A DNA stretch of 64,000 nt from Manduca sexta (GCF_014839805.1 NC_051123.1:12506727-12570726); one strand, 5' to 3'. Positions 12,421-25,492 are shown, counted from the stretch's first letter. The notes: generated from the letters alone by a model not told the origin. Made by a program: numbers and translations.

Positions 12421-12920
12421 NNNNNNNNNNNNNNNNNNNNNNNNNNNNNNNNNNNNNNNNNNNNNNNNNNNNNNNNNNNNNNNNNNNNNNNNNNNNNNNN
12501 NNNNNNNNNNNNNNNNNNNNNNNNNNNNNNNNNNNNNNNNNNNNNNNNNNNNNNNNNNNNNNNNNNNNNNNNNNNNNNNNNNNNNNNNNNNNNNNNNNNN
12601 NNNNNNNNNNNNNNNNNNNNNNNNNNNNNNNNNNNNNNNNNNNNNNNNNNNNNNNNNNNNNNNNNNNNNNNNNNNNNNNNNNNNNNNNNNNNNNNNNNNN
12701 NNNNNNNNNNNNNNNNNNNNNNNNNNNNNNNNNNNNNNNNNNNNNNNNNNNNNNNNNNNNNNNNNNNNNNNNNNNNNNNNNNNNNNNNNNNNNNNNNNNN
12801 NNNNNNNNNNNNNNNNNNNNNNNNNNNNNNNNNNNNNNNNNNNNNNNNNNNNNNNNNNNNNNNNNNNNNNNNNNNNNNNNNNNNNNNNNNNNNNNNNNNN
12901 NNNNNNNNNNNNNNNNNNNN
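12421..12920. other. Assembly gap, 500 N
   Basis: Exactly 500 N, a conventional placeholder; true length unknown. A family F repeat enters it from the left. Confidence 0.99.
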
Positions 12921-13116
12921 AATACTTTTAGCACTACATTTATTAAACTAATGTAGAATTTGGCCATTGGATAGATCGCCTTTGTTACAACAGGTTTTTA
13001 CCTTGATCCAGTACTTTTGCGTAAGTTATTGTCGTCAGTTCAATAAATCTACTGTATCTTCATAATCCCGATTATTCTTTAATGGTCCTTAGAAACTGAT
13101 ATCATGGAACCTTTAT

Positions 13117-13400
13117 AGCACTGCTGGGTAGGAGGCTTCCTCTACTACTAAGAGGGATTAGGCTTGAGTCCACCAGGCTGGCCTAGTGCGGATTGGTAGA
13201 CGTCATACATCTTCGAAATTCCTATTGAGAACTTCACAGGTATGCAGGTTTCCTTACGATGTTTTCCTTTACAGTTAAAGCAAACGATAACTCCCAAATA
13301 ATACACACATAATTTTAGAAAAGTCTGAGGTGCCCTTAGGATTTGAACCTACGGAAATTCATCTCGCAAGTCCGTAATATCTTACCATCTCCTAACTACT
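13117..13400 (-). mobile_element. SINE family A, old copy
   Basis: Minus-strand copy beginning at the GCACTGCTGGG block and including CTACTACTAAGAGGGATTAG and ACGATGTTTTCC. Several small deletions; the ATT tail is lost. Confidence 0.78.
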
Positions 13401-16400
13401 TGATTTCATAGTTTTCTTCCTAAAAACATTTGAATAGAGAAATCAAATCCTTTAAAAGCTATCAGTTTATCCTCATGAAACTTGAACTATATAAAAATGT
13501 TAAAACTAAAGGATGTTGCAAAAAATACAGCATCGGATAATCCTTCCTTGAATAATCCTCCCATTAAAGCGCAGGAGTTAGCTATATAAAAAGGCGAGTT
13601 TGTCTGTCTGAAGAGGCATTGAGCACGGCGCATGTCTCGTTCATACTTAGCTGTCTTGATATTTTGTGTGATGGCAGAGTTCTGGTAACGACTTTGTTGT
13701 TACTGTCATGGAAAACTAGTGTGAAGTTTTTGCGTATTACATATGCTGTAAGATTATAACAATCCAAATTTATTTTCCCCTTATTCGGTGCATCAGCTCG
13801 ATCGTCTTGGTACCATTATCATTCAACATTGGTTTAGAGTAACAGGTTTCTATTGTGTTTTGTTTGAAAAAGGAGTTCTAATGATTTACTTCCCATGTCT
13901 TTTCTATTACTTATACCTTCTTTGACAGCTAGATAACCAGAGGAAATGTTGCATTGTCTTCGTACCAGGAGAATTGTCTCGCGGAAGATTTATTGACTCT
14001 TTTAAAACTAGTTCTATCAACTCTAATACGACAACGATCTGACTGCCCTATTCATACTGTAGACAAAATTGTATACTCGATTCTTAGAATATTCTAGAAA
14101 CTCCTACATATTTCCCGCTAAAGGTCAAAGTCCATCGCAAAGTACACGTAATATCTAGTAGAGCAAAAGAATTCCACAATCTATAGTTTCCCTAGACGGA
14201 AAAGACAGGGAAATAAAAATAAAAAGTTTATGTGGGCCGCGACAAATCCCCTAGGATTCACTGGAACTTCTACAGATAAAGAATAACAAATATCTGTTTG
14301 TGATGTTTCTTTATCTATAATCATAATTATGTTTATTTATATTTTCCGTTGTTTGATGAGTTTTTGGATTCGGAGTCGGTTGAGGTTTTTGAGTATGGTC
14401 GCTGTCTCTATTTTAGCCATTAAGCACTGCCATCTTATAAAGGATACTGAGCTATGTAGGTATTGTAAGATATCGTCTCAAAATGTCATAGTTCAGTACT
14501 TTGTGCTTCAAATCTTTTGCGTAACTGTTAAGATGAAGTAAGTGCTCCAAAACGAACCATAATCTTGTTTAACAATAAAAATCAACATCCCTGCAATTTT
14601 AGAATTACTGTAATTAAAGCTGCAACCATAGCCCGACATTCCCAGTCTATCACAACATAAAATTCTAAACGGCACAACTAAAACATCGAAGCGAACTGAA
14701 AAGAATTAATTACAACCTTTCACCATTCCGCTAACTTCGAAAGCGACCGCAAATAATTTACGCACACAACGACGCGCGCACACAAGAACCTATATATAAA
14801 AACATCTAAATTGCTCACATAAAATGCCATGTATAAAAATGTCAATAAAACTCACACATTCAAAGTGTTGCACACAACGAAAATCTTTCACGGCGCCCAC
14901 ACTACATATTCGCAGTTTTTTCCCGGCTGCCTGTGTGCAGGGGGTCCTGTGGGAGGTCCTGGGAGGCCTGGGGAGGGGTAGCATACATTTTCAGGAAGGC
15001 AGCAGCGTCACAGGGCGTCTTTCAACGTTCCGAAGCCGCACACATCGCCGGCTATCGGCGAGACGAAGGAGCAAAGAGTGACGACAGAGTACGAGAGAGG
15101 TACAGAGGTTTCGGACGGATTTTATGTAGGTGTTTTGTTTTAATGGTTGAAGTTATTGGGTAATTAGTTTGATTATTTTTGGAATATTGTTATAGGTTTT
15201 GGTTTTTGTTGATAGTGATTTAATGTCGTCTTTTGGGAAAGAAATACGATAATATTAAGGTTAATGTGTACTTATTTCTTTTTCTGTATAAACTATATCA
15301 AAAGCAAATATAGCCTCTGCGATTATTATATAAAGGAGACCTAAATTTAAACTTTTAATTATACTATACTTCGGCTTGTCCCTTAACCCTTGTACCATGA
15401 TTCTCAATAACTTCATGCCATAAACTCATACATAAATATCTGCTATCCCAAATAATACCCCTTAAAGTTGTAAACCCTGAATAAAACTCAATACCGTCCA
15501 TTCCAAAGTCTCTGTCCGCACCTCCCCAACCTGCTCTATGCAATCGGGCGGCCAGATCACAAGAGGAGGGAGATTCGGGTGTGAGGAGCGCTCCGTGTAT
15601 GTTCGGAAAAATGCCTTATGATCCCAACCCACCGCTACCCGTTACGTTTTTAAGTTTTTTCTTCGCGCCAACCGCCGGGCGTGGGAATTGGTATCCCAGT
15701 GTGGGATATGGTTATTGATACCAGTAGTGTTTCTATGGGAATTTAAATTTTAAATTTAGGAAGTCCTTGTGATTGATATAAAAGTGGAGGGAAATAAGTA
15801 GTGATGAAGTAAATTAAATCTTATGGTATTCTCATAAGGCGCATTAAAGTCCGAATTCTAACTTACAGTTGATTATAAAGACCACAATTTGTTGGAGAAG
15901 TTGGCTGATCAGAAAAATATGTCAGTTTTTTACAAAACATAGATGTGGTAAATGAGGTTACATGAACAATAAGTTAGCTGGAACAGGGCCTACGGCTTGT
16001 AAATATCAGCAATACCAAAGCTATAACTAAACTCTCCACCCTAAAACCCACTATACCTATAGAATTGAAATAAAAAACTTCAAAATACCACAATATACCA
16101 CACTGCTATAAAAGCAGAATTTTGAAAATGCACAAATAATGTTTTGCTACTATTTATCCGTCTAGGAACAATTTTCATACCTTCTTTATGTTATAAAGTT
16201 CTCTTATCCCATATCCATCAAGTTTTTGCAACGTGAGACCAGAACCCATTTTCATTGCAACGTTCGAACTGCACTCACACCAAAGTAATAAATATAAAGC
16301 AAAAAATCACACGTACACGGTTGATATCTGCAACCCCCCCTTCCAGCGAGGGTGGGAGGGCGACAAGGACCGGGGCAGGTGCTATGTATTGGTGCAATCT

Positions 16401-17929
16401 GGAGTCTGTTGCGTTATTAGTTCCAGCGTTTTGGGTTAAACTTACATTCTGTAATAAATACGAGGGAATTGTTACTTAGGTTTTTGGATTTAGGTTATGT
16501 TTTGATTTAAGAATCAGGTTACTGTATTGTTTCGATGTTTTTGATATTTGTTTTGTATCTCGTAGTTTTAAGGCAATAAGGCCCTTTTGTCTTGTAAAAT
16601 TCTAATACTGGAATAGCTGGGTGTCCAGGATATTGGTTAATCTATGTTCTCTATCAAAATATACTTCATTAACTAAAAATAAGCACTTAATATGAACCTC
16701 TTTACTATATTCACAACATACCTACTACTTACTACAAATACCATCTCAAAAATTAACCATTCTCTGCCTTATTGACAACCGATTTCAAGTTCAATAAAAA
16801 ATACATTTAACACAACCATATTTAATCGCATTAAACCCCACCAAAACCCTTAAAACCGCCACAAACGACATTATCAGAACAATCCCTCCCCCGATTGCAA
16901 CTGCATTGCCGAAAGGTGGCCGAGCGCTGCCCGAAGCCGAACGTTTAAGTTTCGTGTGTCCGTTATAAATTCCGAGCGAGCGTTCTATATTCAAATTGGC
17001 CGACGCTATTGGCTGCCGCTGGGTGGTATTTTACATCCTCGGATTGGGAGAATTTTGGATGGTTGTTCGGGGTTTGAATTTTTTGACGATTGATTTTGAT
17101 GCTTTGGGGCTTATGCTGATCCTGATGTAATTCACAATGATGGTAATGGAAGGTAGTTTAATAACAATAATTTAGAACGCGCACTGCTTTTATACAATTT
17201 ACTAATAAGTTGTACCATTTTTCGCCAAATGTGTCACGATGCCCATAAATAGTACCACCATATAACTTTGATTTACGTCTTTTATAATTAATTTCACAGA
17301 TACTATTTTACTTTTATCTACCTACTAAGTACTTTTGCTCAAAATACTGGAATGCTTTATAATTTCAAAAACAATATTTAATTCGAAACATCAATCACAA
17401 GAAAAGATTCATGTTTAACCATGAAAATTATAACACTCAGACATCTTGCCAGAGATTTCAAAGATTTCAAAATAACGTCCAATCCAACCCTACCAAATCT
17501 AGATGAACATCGGATGAAATTTCGCCGGTACAGAAAGCTTCCCGTAATGTCTATGCATAAAGTATTTTAAACTTGTTAAAATGCAACGTGTTCTCTGCGA
17601 ACTGTTGCTGCGTTGAAGCAAGGGATTTTTGGTAAAATTATCGGTATTTGTACAGCATTTGTAGATTTGCTGTCGATATTTGTTAATTATTAATATAGGA
17701 CAGGAGTTAAAAGGTCTTTCCTTGTCTAGGTATTTTGGTCATGCATCATTATCATTCAAAGACGTTTTTAAAATTATTATCATTATCAGTCATAGGACTT
17801 TAATTAGAAAGAAACACACGCAATACGAGGCGATTTGTACGAGGGTGTACAAACAACCTAAACAAAAACAATACCACGCCTGTATCTTTGAAAGGGTAGA
17901 CGAAGATGTAACTAAGGTACCCACTTTTC
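13401..17929. other. Intergenic with GC-rich patches, no gene called
   Basis: Mostly AT-rich, but 14925-15110, 15530-15700, 16340-16385 and 16860-17040 are GC-rich with overlapping chance frames in several phases. No splice-consistent coding series or recognisable domain was found. This could be noncoding exon, promoter or enhancer DNA. Confidence 0.5.
16860..17040. promoter_or_regulatory. GC-rich promoter-like block
   Basis: Contains CGACGCTATTGGCTGCCGCT (CCAAT on the minus strand), one copy of the 22-kb motif at 16981 and many CpG. Frames here are open only by chance. Confidence 0.35.
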
Positions 17930-18090
17930 ACATAGTGTTTTATCCAATAATGTGATGGGTGTTGTCGGGCACAAATTCAGATGTCAGACTGATAGAGCAA
18001 ATAACTCAATATCACTTTGCCTTACCCGGGATTTGAACCCGGGACCGACTCGAAGTACGCAGTACAACTGAGTCACCGACGTAGTTATGA
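17930..18090 (-). mobile_element. SINE family B, partial copy
   Basis: Minus-strand 5' two-thirds of family B: B box GGGATTTGAACCC at about 18028 and the A-box end ACTGAGTCACCGACG. The TATG tail is lost. Confidence 0.75.
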
Positions 18091-18227
18091 CAGCCATTCC
18101 GTCCCTTAAGACTTCTGTCACTGGGAAATGGTTAAAAAGTCGTATTTCCTGACTTACCATCCAAACCAGAACCTCTGGTACAGGCCATATATGCTATCAT
18201 TAAGGAAGCAAGAGGTTTTCATGAAGT

Positions 18228-18360
18228 TCAATGTCGCGATAAGCATACTCGTCTTATGGTAAGCGATACGACCGCCCATAAACAGTAGCAACACCATACA
18301 GTACTTTTGAATGTAGATCTCCAGTGTACTTAACACCCTGAGACATAGATAATAAGCCTC
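18228..18360 (-). repeat. Repeat family C, partial copy
   Basis: Minus-strand fragment with ATGGTAAGCGATACGACCGC, CCATAAACAGTAGC and CCTGAGACATAGATAATAAG. Confidence 0.7.
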
Positions 18361-20934
18361 AAAATCCCTTCTAATTGCGCTGAATAATTACTAGGCAAGG
18401 CAAGAGTATTTTATTACTATCGCTAAATATTGAAGATGGATACCAAAAGCCTTATTAAAAGATATGAAAGATCGACAATAGCAATACCAAGTTTCTCAGG
18501 AAACTCTTGGAACCAGAGTAAACAGCAGCGCAATTTTATGAACTCCATAAAGAACAGGCAACTTGCTGCTTTGATTTTATAACGCGAGGTGAGAGAATAA
18601 CTTTTAGTTACCCGTCCGCGGCGCGCTATATTGAAAAATGTAAAAAAATTAAACTCTACGTTGTGTGTTTGTCGGCCATTGTTGTAAACAGTAAATGGTT
18701 TGATTCGTAGACGTTTGGGTAGTTTTGGCGCGTAAGAGCAACTACGTTTTCATTTCAGTCCAAATATACCTTATATTAAAACGTAGTTGTTTATAGGTTA
18801 AATAAAATTTTAAGCAATAAAAGAATGAGCAACCAGCAAATCATTAATGTATATGTAAGAAATCTGATAAATACTAATAATTCCAAAAGAATCCTAAAAT
18901 CACCGATTTTTTAAAACGAATAGAGAATAGATAAGAATGGTGTATGTATGCCTTTGAATATATCATTAATGGTACAAAGAATTGAATTGTAGATTATTTT
19001 GACCAAATTCTTGTTTAAGACAAATATCTACAGCGTGGATATACTATAATAACAGAAGATTCCACCATTTTAATAATAATAAATAATACTCAAGTTTGAA
19101 GACCATACGAATGCGCACGATACATCAACCGTATGCGGTAAAGTAGAAAATTTCAAACTAAATTCAATATGGAAACCGAATTCCTGTAAAATATAAATGC
19201 GAGAGCCATCTGTGGGGGATTTTTCGTGGTGCATCACTATTAAATGTGAAATATTATATCGGCAGCGCATGTTTTAGGGTTGGGAAAGGGTTTTGTATCG
19301 ATAGAACTTTACATTTTTTCGGACATTAAATTAGTAAGTCACCCACTTGAAGCTATACCGAGAACTTTAAACATACGTGAATTGTGCAATCAATACTACT
19401 TCTTTTCCATTCCTCCTTTAAATTCAGTACTACACCAAAAATTCTCCACATACAATTCTTCTGGCCACCTGAATATTTATGGGTGGTGATCAGATTCTTC
19501 TAACCCACCATTTCTACCTTCAAAAGGTTACTTTATTAATATCTGATACTAAATTCACAGTCTTTGCTGTCTAATTAATAAGATATAAAATTGAATGACA
19601 TGCAGTAGCTGTAATAATGTTCTGTATATCTGAAATCGTAGTATTAATATGAAATGTTTCATCGACTCGTCCCGTCCGTACGAGCGCAATGTTTCACCGG
19701 GTTCGAGTGGGAGCGACGTGCATATCGAGCATATTCTGCACTGATAAACCGGGAGACGCAACGGGAACTGTTACGCTTCGTATTTTGGGAGGAATGGAGT
19801 AATATAACTAGTGTCGAACAGAGTATATTAATATTGTCTATATTAGGTCCTTACATATGAAGTTGGCGGTTTGTCGTACTGGCTAGTTTGATCTCAAATA
19901 TCTACTTCTTTGGTTATGAATTCCAAATTCAAATTTATAAATGCACAAATTTAGTTTCGAAAATAGTCATTTATTTGTTTTTTCCTGATTGGTTTTTTTC
20001 GCGTCTTTCATATCGCACAATAGAAAGTATGAATATCGCTATATTTACCCGTATGTTTTCCATCATGGCACCAGTGCCTTATAATGACCTAATATAAGGT
20101 ACAATGTCGCCAACTCGAAACTAATTGAACTAGCTATTTACCTTACTAGCCATTCTTACTAATATGAACAACAATTGTGGAAATGCTTGAATGTTTGTTA
20201 GACGTAAGTAGAAGATTGTGAAAGGCTTTAGATGTAATTTTGAACACGGATAGACTATGTTCAAGATACGAAGTGTACTTTTATTTTGGTTATATACTCC
20301 CATGGAATATAATGGAATTTTATAATCTCTTTTCTTAAATAGGCGTTGGCGGCGAACAGGTGGCGCCAGAGATTTAGGTATTATATTATAGCAGGGAAGA
20401 CTTTCCTGGCGGGCTCAACTACGAGCAACATCTTGTCAACTATATATTTACACTTTAAATAATATTTGGTCAACATGTCGCAATACAAAAGCCGCAGGTA
20501 GTCTTTGGATGCAGCCCGTTCCTAAGGGATTGGTCTGGAAATTGTGGGAAGCGTGTTTTAAGGATTACTTTAGCTTATTAAGACTATAACTAAACAAGTT
20601 GTACTACGATATATTTTTAATAATATATTAAAATTTAAAAAGATATTCTTGCTCCCAGTGTATCCCCACCTTTCCCACGATGGGTCCAACGGTAGAGCGA
20701 ATATTCCGCGATGGCAGCCGATCTCATAATGACGTCACTATGTTCATGTACTAATGATTATATTGAAGTTGGATGAAGCTGCGAAACTGGTTAAAGGTAA
20801 TGGCTATTACAGGAATATTTAAAAAATAAGTCGTTTTTTTTTATATTTTCAAGTGTTCGCTATGCTTATTTTTGCCTTTTGTAATTACTGTTGTGTTCCC
20901 TGATTGTAGTTAATGTTACATATTATAACTTTAA
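18361..20934. other. Intergenic, nothing coding recognised
   Basis: A GC-rich patch at about 18595-18745 includes CGTCCGCGGCGCGCTAT. Frames at 19280-19489 and 19654-19860 show no family resemblance. Confidence 0.5.
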
Positions 20935-21075
20935 GTCTCATCTTCATCATCAGCCGCAGGATGTCCACTGCTGAACATGGGCCTCCCCTAAAGATTTTCA
21001 GGTGGTCCTATTGGAAGCGGCCCGCATCCAACTCCTACGACTTTTATTAGGTCATCTGTCTTCCTCAAGGTGTAG
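20935..21075 (-). mobile_element. 3' tail of a non-LTR retrotransposon
   Basis: TCATCTTCATCATCAGCCGC at the left (a GAT-type tail on the minus strand), then AGGATGTCCACTGCTGAACA and GGGCCTCCCC. The same arrangement is at 35965 and, reversed, at 63060. This pattern fits the 3' UTR of lepidopteran RTE-like LINEs. Confidence 0.65.
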
Positions 21076-21359
21076 TCTCAGGATCGTATAAATAAATAAC
21101 TCACATTTTTGAGAAAGAACATTTGTGTTTAACTATTTAATAACCAAAACTTAAGTTTTTATTTAAGAGCTGGTACTCAACTGAGTCGGCGATGTTAAAA
21201 AAACATATACTGATGGTACTCCTCATACCTGATGGTAAGTGGTCACATACTAAACTCTATGCATATCAAGTAGAACGTACCTTAATGAAATATTTACCGT
21301 TATTTATTTAATTTTTCCATTTTCTATCCAAGCAAGTCCAGGATCAAACGCGAGTGAAC

Positions 21360-21510
21360 CACACAACATCTATCTTCAGGCGGCGGCGGAAAAAACGTCC
21401 GTAGTACATTCGCGGCTATCTGTGCCGGAAACGGCCGGAAATGCGGAAGAATATTTTTCCACGTAAAATATAAGCGGGGACGAGTGGAGCCGGGCGTTGT
21501 GTATAGCTTA
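21360..21510. other. GC-rich patch in AT-rich DNA
   Basis: CAGGCGGCGGCGG, AAACGGCCGGAAATGCGG and GAGCCGGGCGTTG lie within 150 bp. No frame, repeat match or TATA box was seen. Confidence 0.4.
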
Positions 21511-22034
21511 TAAAAATGGCGCTGTTAGTGTTTTTTCAAATTTTACAAATGATATTCAATTGTAAGATATGGTATTAAATTTTATAAAATATAGTTATAA
21601 AGTTTGTCGTTTTAAAAACACCATACTCTAATAGATATTTAAAAAAAACTTATTCTTTGTCAGGAATATATTCTCACATCTGATAAAACTAAGTAATGAG
21701 TGAAGATTAATGGATATAGCGAGTAGAGACAAAAATATCTTCGCAAATTTTCACACAAAAATAATATTGATATTTTATTTAGATTGAGCTTATATTTACA
21801 CCAAAACCACATTCCCATAAAATAATAAAATGTGTTGGTGCAGGAAGAATAAAAACCGTTACAGACGTATCCAAATATTTCATTTGAAATTCGAAATCCT
21901 TCTAAATTTAAATCCACAGTTGATTGCCCCATCGCTCGTGTCATCAGACTGATATCGCTTTCAGTTTTATGATCAACATAAATATGAGCCAGTCACATTT
22001 TAATAAGTTCTTATTTTAAATGTATTCGTGTCGC

Positions 22035-22904
22035 GTTCGAAGTTTAAATTCGACGTTCTATATTTAAATCGACATGCGTTTGACCGATGAAAGATGGGGA
22101 CGTTTGGACTGATATTTTATTTATTTACGAATGTATAAATAATATGAGACATTTTGTGCGCGTGATATGTTATGTGTCAGTTTAAACTGGTTTTGAGCGT
22201 TGGGTTTGTAAATACGTAATAACATTTGAACGTTGCGTTCTAAATTTGAACTAATATGCGATTAACCGAACTGACAGCAGCGATCGGTGAGTACATTAAA
22301 TCGAGGACATTCCAGTAACTCCGCCTAGGTGTAATAAACGCATTTAACATACCTACAAGACAAATTGATTGAGCATTTTATTGAAATGACTTTAGTATTT
22401 TATTCACCTTGGAGTGTAGTAACAATGACGCTTATAATATCTAGGAATGTAGGTAACTTGTGATGACTTTTGTTTTTAACATAATAAATAATTCCCAGCC
22501 TCCTCTAACATACAAGACAAGCGTACCGTCTGGAACTATTATTTAATTATCAAATTGAATGGGTTTACTTTTAAACATCTCCGACTGCTCATACACTGAG
22601 ACAAGCAATTCAATTTTTCACTCACCTGTAATTAATGACGCATACGAACCGATGCCAAGTCATAATAAATCAGTTCTCAAACATGAATAGAAACAGATTA
22701 AATTATTAGGACGGCAGCGTACATTAATGTGACACAATAAAACATGTTCTCAATTCAAATCGAATCGCATTCGAAATTCAAACGCGTTCTAAATTTAAAT
22801 CGAGCCGTCTAATCGAACCGATAACTACCTACGTTCTACGTCTATCGAATGTTAAATACCTATCGAAGGCGGTTTCAGAACGCACACACGTTCAATTTCA
22901 AACG
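22035..22904. promoter_or_regulatory. Cluster of a repeated 16-19 bp motif, possible enhancer
   Basis: At least seven related sites: 22035 (GTTCGAAGTTTAAATTCGA), 22054 (CGTTCTATATTTAAATCGA), 22236 (CGTTCTAAATTTGAACTA), then three almost end to end at 22746, 22768 and 22785 (CGTTCTAAATTTAAATCGA), and 22889 (CGTTCAATTTCAAACG). A further one is at 16981 (CGTTCTATATTCAAATTG). The rough consensus is CGTTCNAAATTYAAANCGA. The cluster leads into the CpG-rich block at 22915-23290. Function is inferred from clustering only. Confidence 0.5.
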
Positions 22905-22914
22905 TCGAACGTGG

Positions 22915-23290
22915 TAAATATCGGTTCGAGTGTGCGCCGTTGTGCCCAATCGCGCAGAACCGATCAGCCAATCGCGTGCCGCCGTCGGTACTCGATATCG
23001 CTCGGCTATTTTAACGTGACCTTCGATTGAGTTCGGCGTTTTCCTGCGCTGTGTGCATCACGGGCGGGAGGCGGGGGGCAGCGGGAGGTCATCGCACGGT
23101 GGAGTGTTAAAGCCGAAGGTTCGATATGCCATTGGCTATGGGTGTCGTAATACGTCACGTAGATTTTCCCGGCGCTTTTTCGCTCGTAGACGGTGCGTTT
23201 ACGGATATAGGTGTGATTTGACGCGCGCTATTGGTAAATGGTTTTTCTACGGCCGGTTTGCGGAGGCTGTTATATTTTTAGACGGAGTTT
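22915..23290. promoter_or_regulatory. CpG-rich, promoter-like block
   Basis: GC-rich against an AT-rich background, many CpG. CCAAT-type elements: CAGCCAATCGCG (about 22968), CCATTGGCTATGG (about 23129), CTATTGGTAAATGG (about 23229). A CRE-like TACGTCACGTA is at 23151. No TATA box was identified. The 80-aa frame at 23053-23295 looks like a by-product of base composition. It may be a promoter or 5' exon of a gene outside the window. Confidence 0.45.
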
Positions 23291-23639
23291 CGTAGGCTGT
23301 GTGGGAGAGTTTTACAAAGGCTTTTTCAGTAAAATATACAAGTTACTTTCTTATAGAAATCTACTGTGATAAATCTAGTTATGGAATTTATTAATTGTGT
23401 ATATAGATTATAATTATTTTTTTATTTCCAGATGTTTTCATACTGATTTTAAAATAAATTCCACAACAGCTAAACATGGTTTATTACTCCCCACGCATAC
23501 ATCGTATGTATAGGAAATGAATTGGTATTTGAAAATATTACTCTCACACGACCATATAAATCTTCAATTTCAAGTCCGTACATCTAGCCATAAACATCAA
23601 TTCCATATACAGAAATATATTCAGTTTTAAAACACCCAT

Positions 23640-23830
23640 TAATAAGGAAATAGCACGTAGATTCGAACCCCCACTCGACTCAAACTATTGCAAAAAAGTG
23701 GAGGCACTCAGTATTTCTATCAGTGCCCCCGATACCCCTGCACTCTGAGGACCCCCCACCCCCACCCGGCACCCACCCACCGACGGCACGTTAAAAAGCA
23801 ATCTCCTTAATGGAATTTCAATTTCCACTG
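23640..23830. other. C-rich patch
   Basis: A strong strand bias: runs of C at 23745-23790 (ACCCCCCACCCCCACCCGGC). The minus-strand 97-aa frame across it has no family resemblance. Confidence 0.45.
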
Positions 23831-23935
23831 CGAAGTTAACTAGAAATCCAACTAGCGACACCGTCGCGACTATTGCAATGCTTATATCGTTAAATATAAG
23901 TGGGGGGAATTTGATGCTGGTATATTTGTTGGTAC

Positions 23936-24137
23936 ACACGCCTTTGATTCCCGAAGGTAGGCAGAGGCGCAACTGCACCCACTTTTCGCTGTATGTGATA
24001 GTAATTTTTTGGGGGTGAGCCTATCGCCATATCGGGCGTATGTTGAGTTCAGACTGAAAGAGCAGAAAAAACTATATCACGTTACCGGATCTAGAGATTG
24101 AACACGAGACCTCAGCACTACGCCACCGAAGCAGTCA
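23936..24137 (-). mobile_element. SINE family B, old copy
   Basis: Minus-strand copy with AGGCAGAGGCGCAACTG, GAGCCTATCGCCATATCGGG, a decayed B box and CTACGCCACCGAAGCAGTCA. Confidence 0.75.
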
Positions 24138-24359
24138 TATTATAGTGTTTTTTTATAAATTGCCCTCAGTGAAATAACTGACATATCCTGCACTAACGAG
24201 ATCGTTTGCAATTATGAACGAAGAAGTGTCTATAAATATCAGTATGAATGAAGCCTTGTAAGCAGGATAAAATAGTTTAGAAAAGGATAGACATGTAGGT
24301 CTCCAGAATCGTAGGGCCATAGTAACCCATCCCACTTTTGAATAGTACCTTAAGTAAGT

Positions 24360-24600
24360 GTTTAATGTGTTAAACTGTAAACAATGCTTAAGCTGTCACT
24401 TAAGTGCTTGTTTTCAACTGAGTTGCCGCTGCAAAATACCACAACTCAGCTGTCAAAAGCCGTCATATTATGGCGTGGCTTAAGTGATCATTTGAGATGT
24501 TGTTATCAGTTTAATAAATAGCAACGATCTTGAGATGCCGAATTAAACTTGACTACGTCTCAATTTAATACGTGCTTTACTTATCGCACAAAATGCCAGA
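24360..24600 (+). repeat. Repeat family D copy
   Basis: Shares ordered blocks with 32885-33125 and 50458-50705: TTAAGCTGTCACTTAAG, a CAACTGAGTTG block, TGACAG, TTAATAAATA..C..ATCTTGAGATGCC, GACTACGTCTCA and ATCGCAC. No coding potential; class unknown. A short fragment of the 5' part also occurs at about 21130-21200. Confidence 0.65.
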
Positions 24601-24802
24601 GGAAAGAACTAGTTCACGTCGGTTCCCGTGAGACTACGACACTCCTCAATTAATTCTTGGTGTAAAGATTCGACAGCGTGCCTGCACTACTTAAAGAAAC
24701 TTTACCCTTTAGTGCTCAGATTTGAAGGCATGGTCTCTTAATCTTACGAATTTGTCTATATCACTGAATGGTCTACTTTTGCACTCAAGCAGCAAATATT
24801 GT

Positions 24803-24957
24803 CATTGTAGCTAGTGTAACTAATAAGACTTAACATCTCATGTCTCAGGATGGCGAGCGCAGTGGAATACCAAACAATACTTTGTAATTCAAGGTGTTTG
24901 GTGGTGTCTCTACTGTTTATGGGCGGTCGTATCGCTTACTATGAGGTAAAGGTAAAA
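24803..24957 (+). repeat. Repeat family C, partial copy
   Basis: Contains AGACTTAACATCTCATGTCT, GGATGGCGAGCGCAGTGG and TTTATGGGCGGTCGTATCGC. Confidence 0.75.
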
Positions 24958-25035
24958 AAATATTCATATTACTTGAAGGTATTATAGCTAATGTTTTATT
25001 ATAAGACTAATACGTCATGACGATGTTATGAGTGA

Positions 25036-25390
25036 TCACATATTCTTCTGTTATCATTGTGCCAAGAGTCATCCATGAATAACGAATACTTTCGCCAAAA
25101 ATCCCAGTTTTAGTTTTCTGAGTTTTAGATCATTTTGTAGTTTACGAATGTGGTGTGTAAGTGTATTTTTTGACCGAAAGCAATCATGCTTCATCAGTGC
25201 ATGCAACATCAGCTGCTCTGACAAATATTCTTCACGTAGTAGTAATATTTATTTTGTTCGAAACTTACACTTTTTTATTTTACATCTATACTATAGATTC
25301 TATAGTTAGAATAACTTATTGTCTAGCGTTTTCAAGACAAATAATGATACCATACATTAATAAACCAAAGTCAAAATGACTGAATAGGGC
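25036..25390. mobile_element. Degenerate relative of the 3731-4130 MITE
   Basis: Shares interior blocks with the 400-bp MITE: CAGTTTTAGTTTTCTGAGTT..ATCATTTTGTAGTTT and TTTTGTTCGAAACTTACACTTTTTTATTTTACATCTA, near 25107-25145 and 25252-25289. A remnant of the right end, GTCAAAATGAC, lies at 25370. The left TIR is not recognisable. Confidence 0.7.
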
Positions 25391-25492
25391 CAAAGGGTCC
25401 GTATAACCCGATTCTTGCTATCTTCCCTTTATGTACATTTTCTATAATTTATAATTGTCAACAGAACGATTTGCATACCGAATTGATACATA

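Noticed and set aside
12245..12967. Long open frames across the first gap
   Set aside because: They are open only because the 500 N bases translate as X.
14824..15163. Overlapping GC-rich frames as a coding exon
   Set aside because: Two frames are open at once and neither resembles a protein family; explained by base composition.
23053..23295. Arg/Gly-rich 80-aa frame as a protein
   Set aside because: CpG-rich composition produces the residues; no domain and no splice partner seen.
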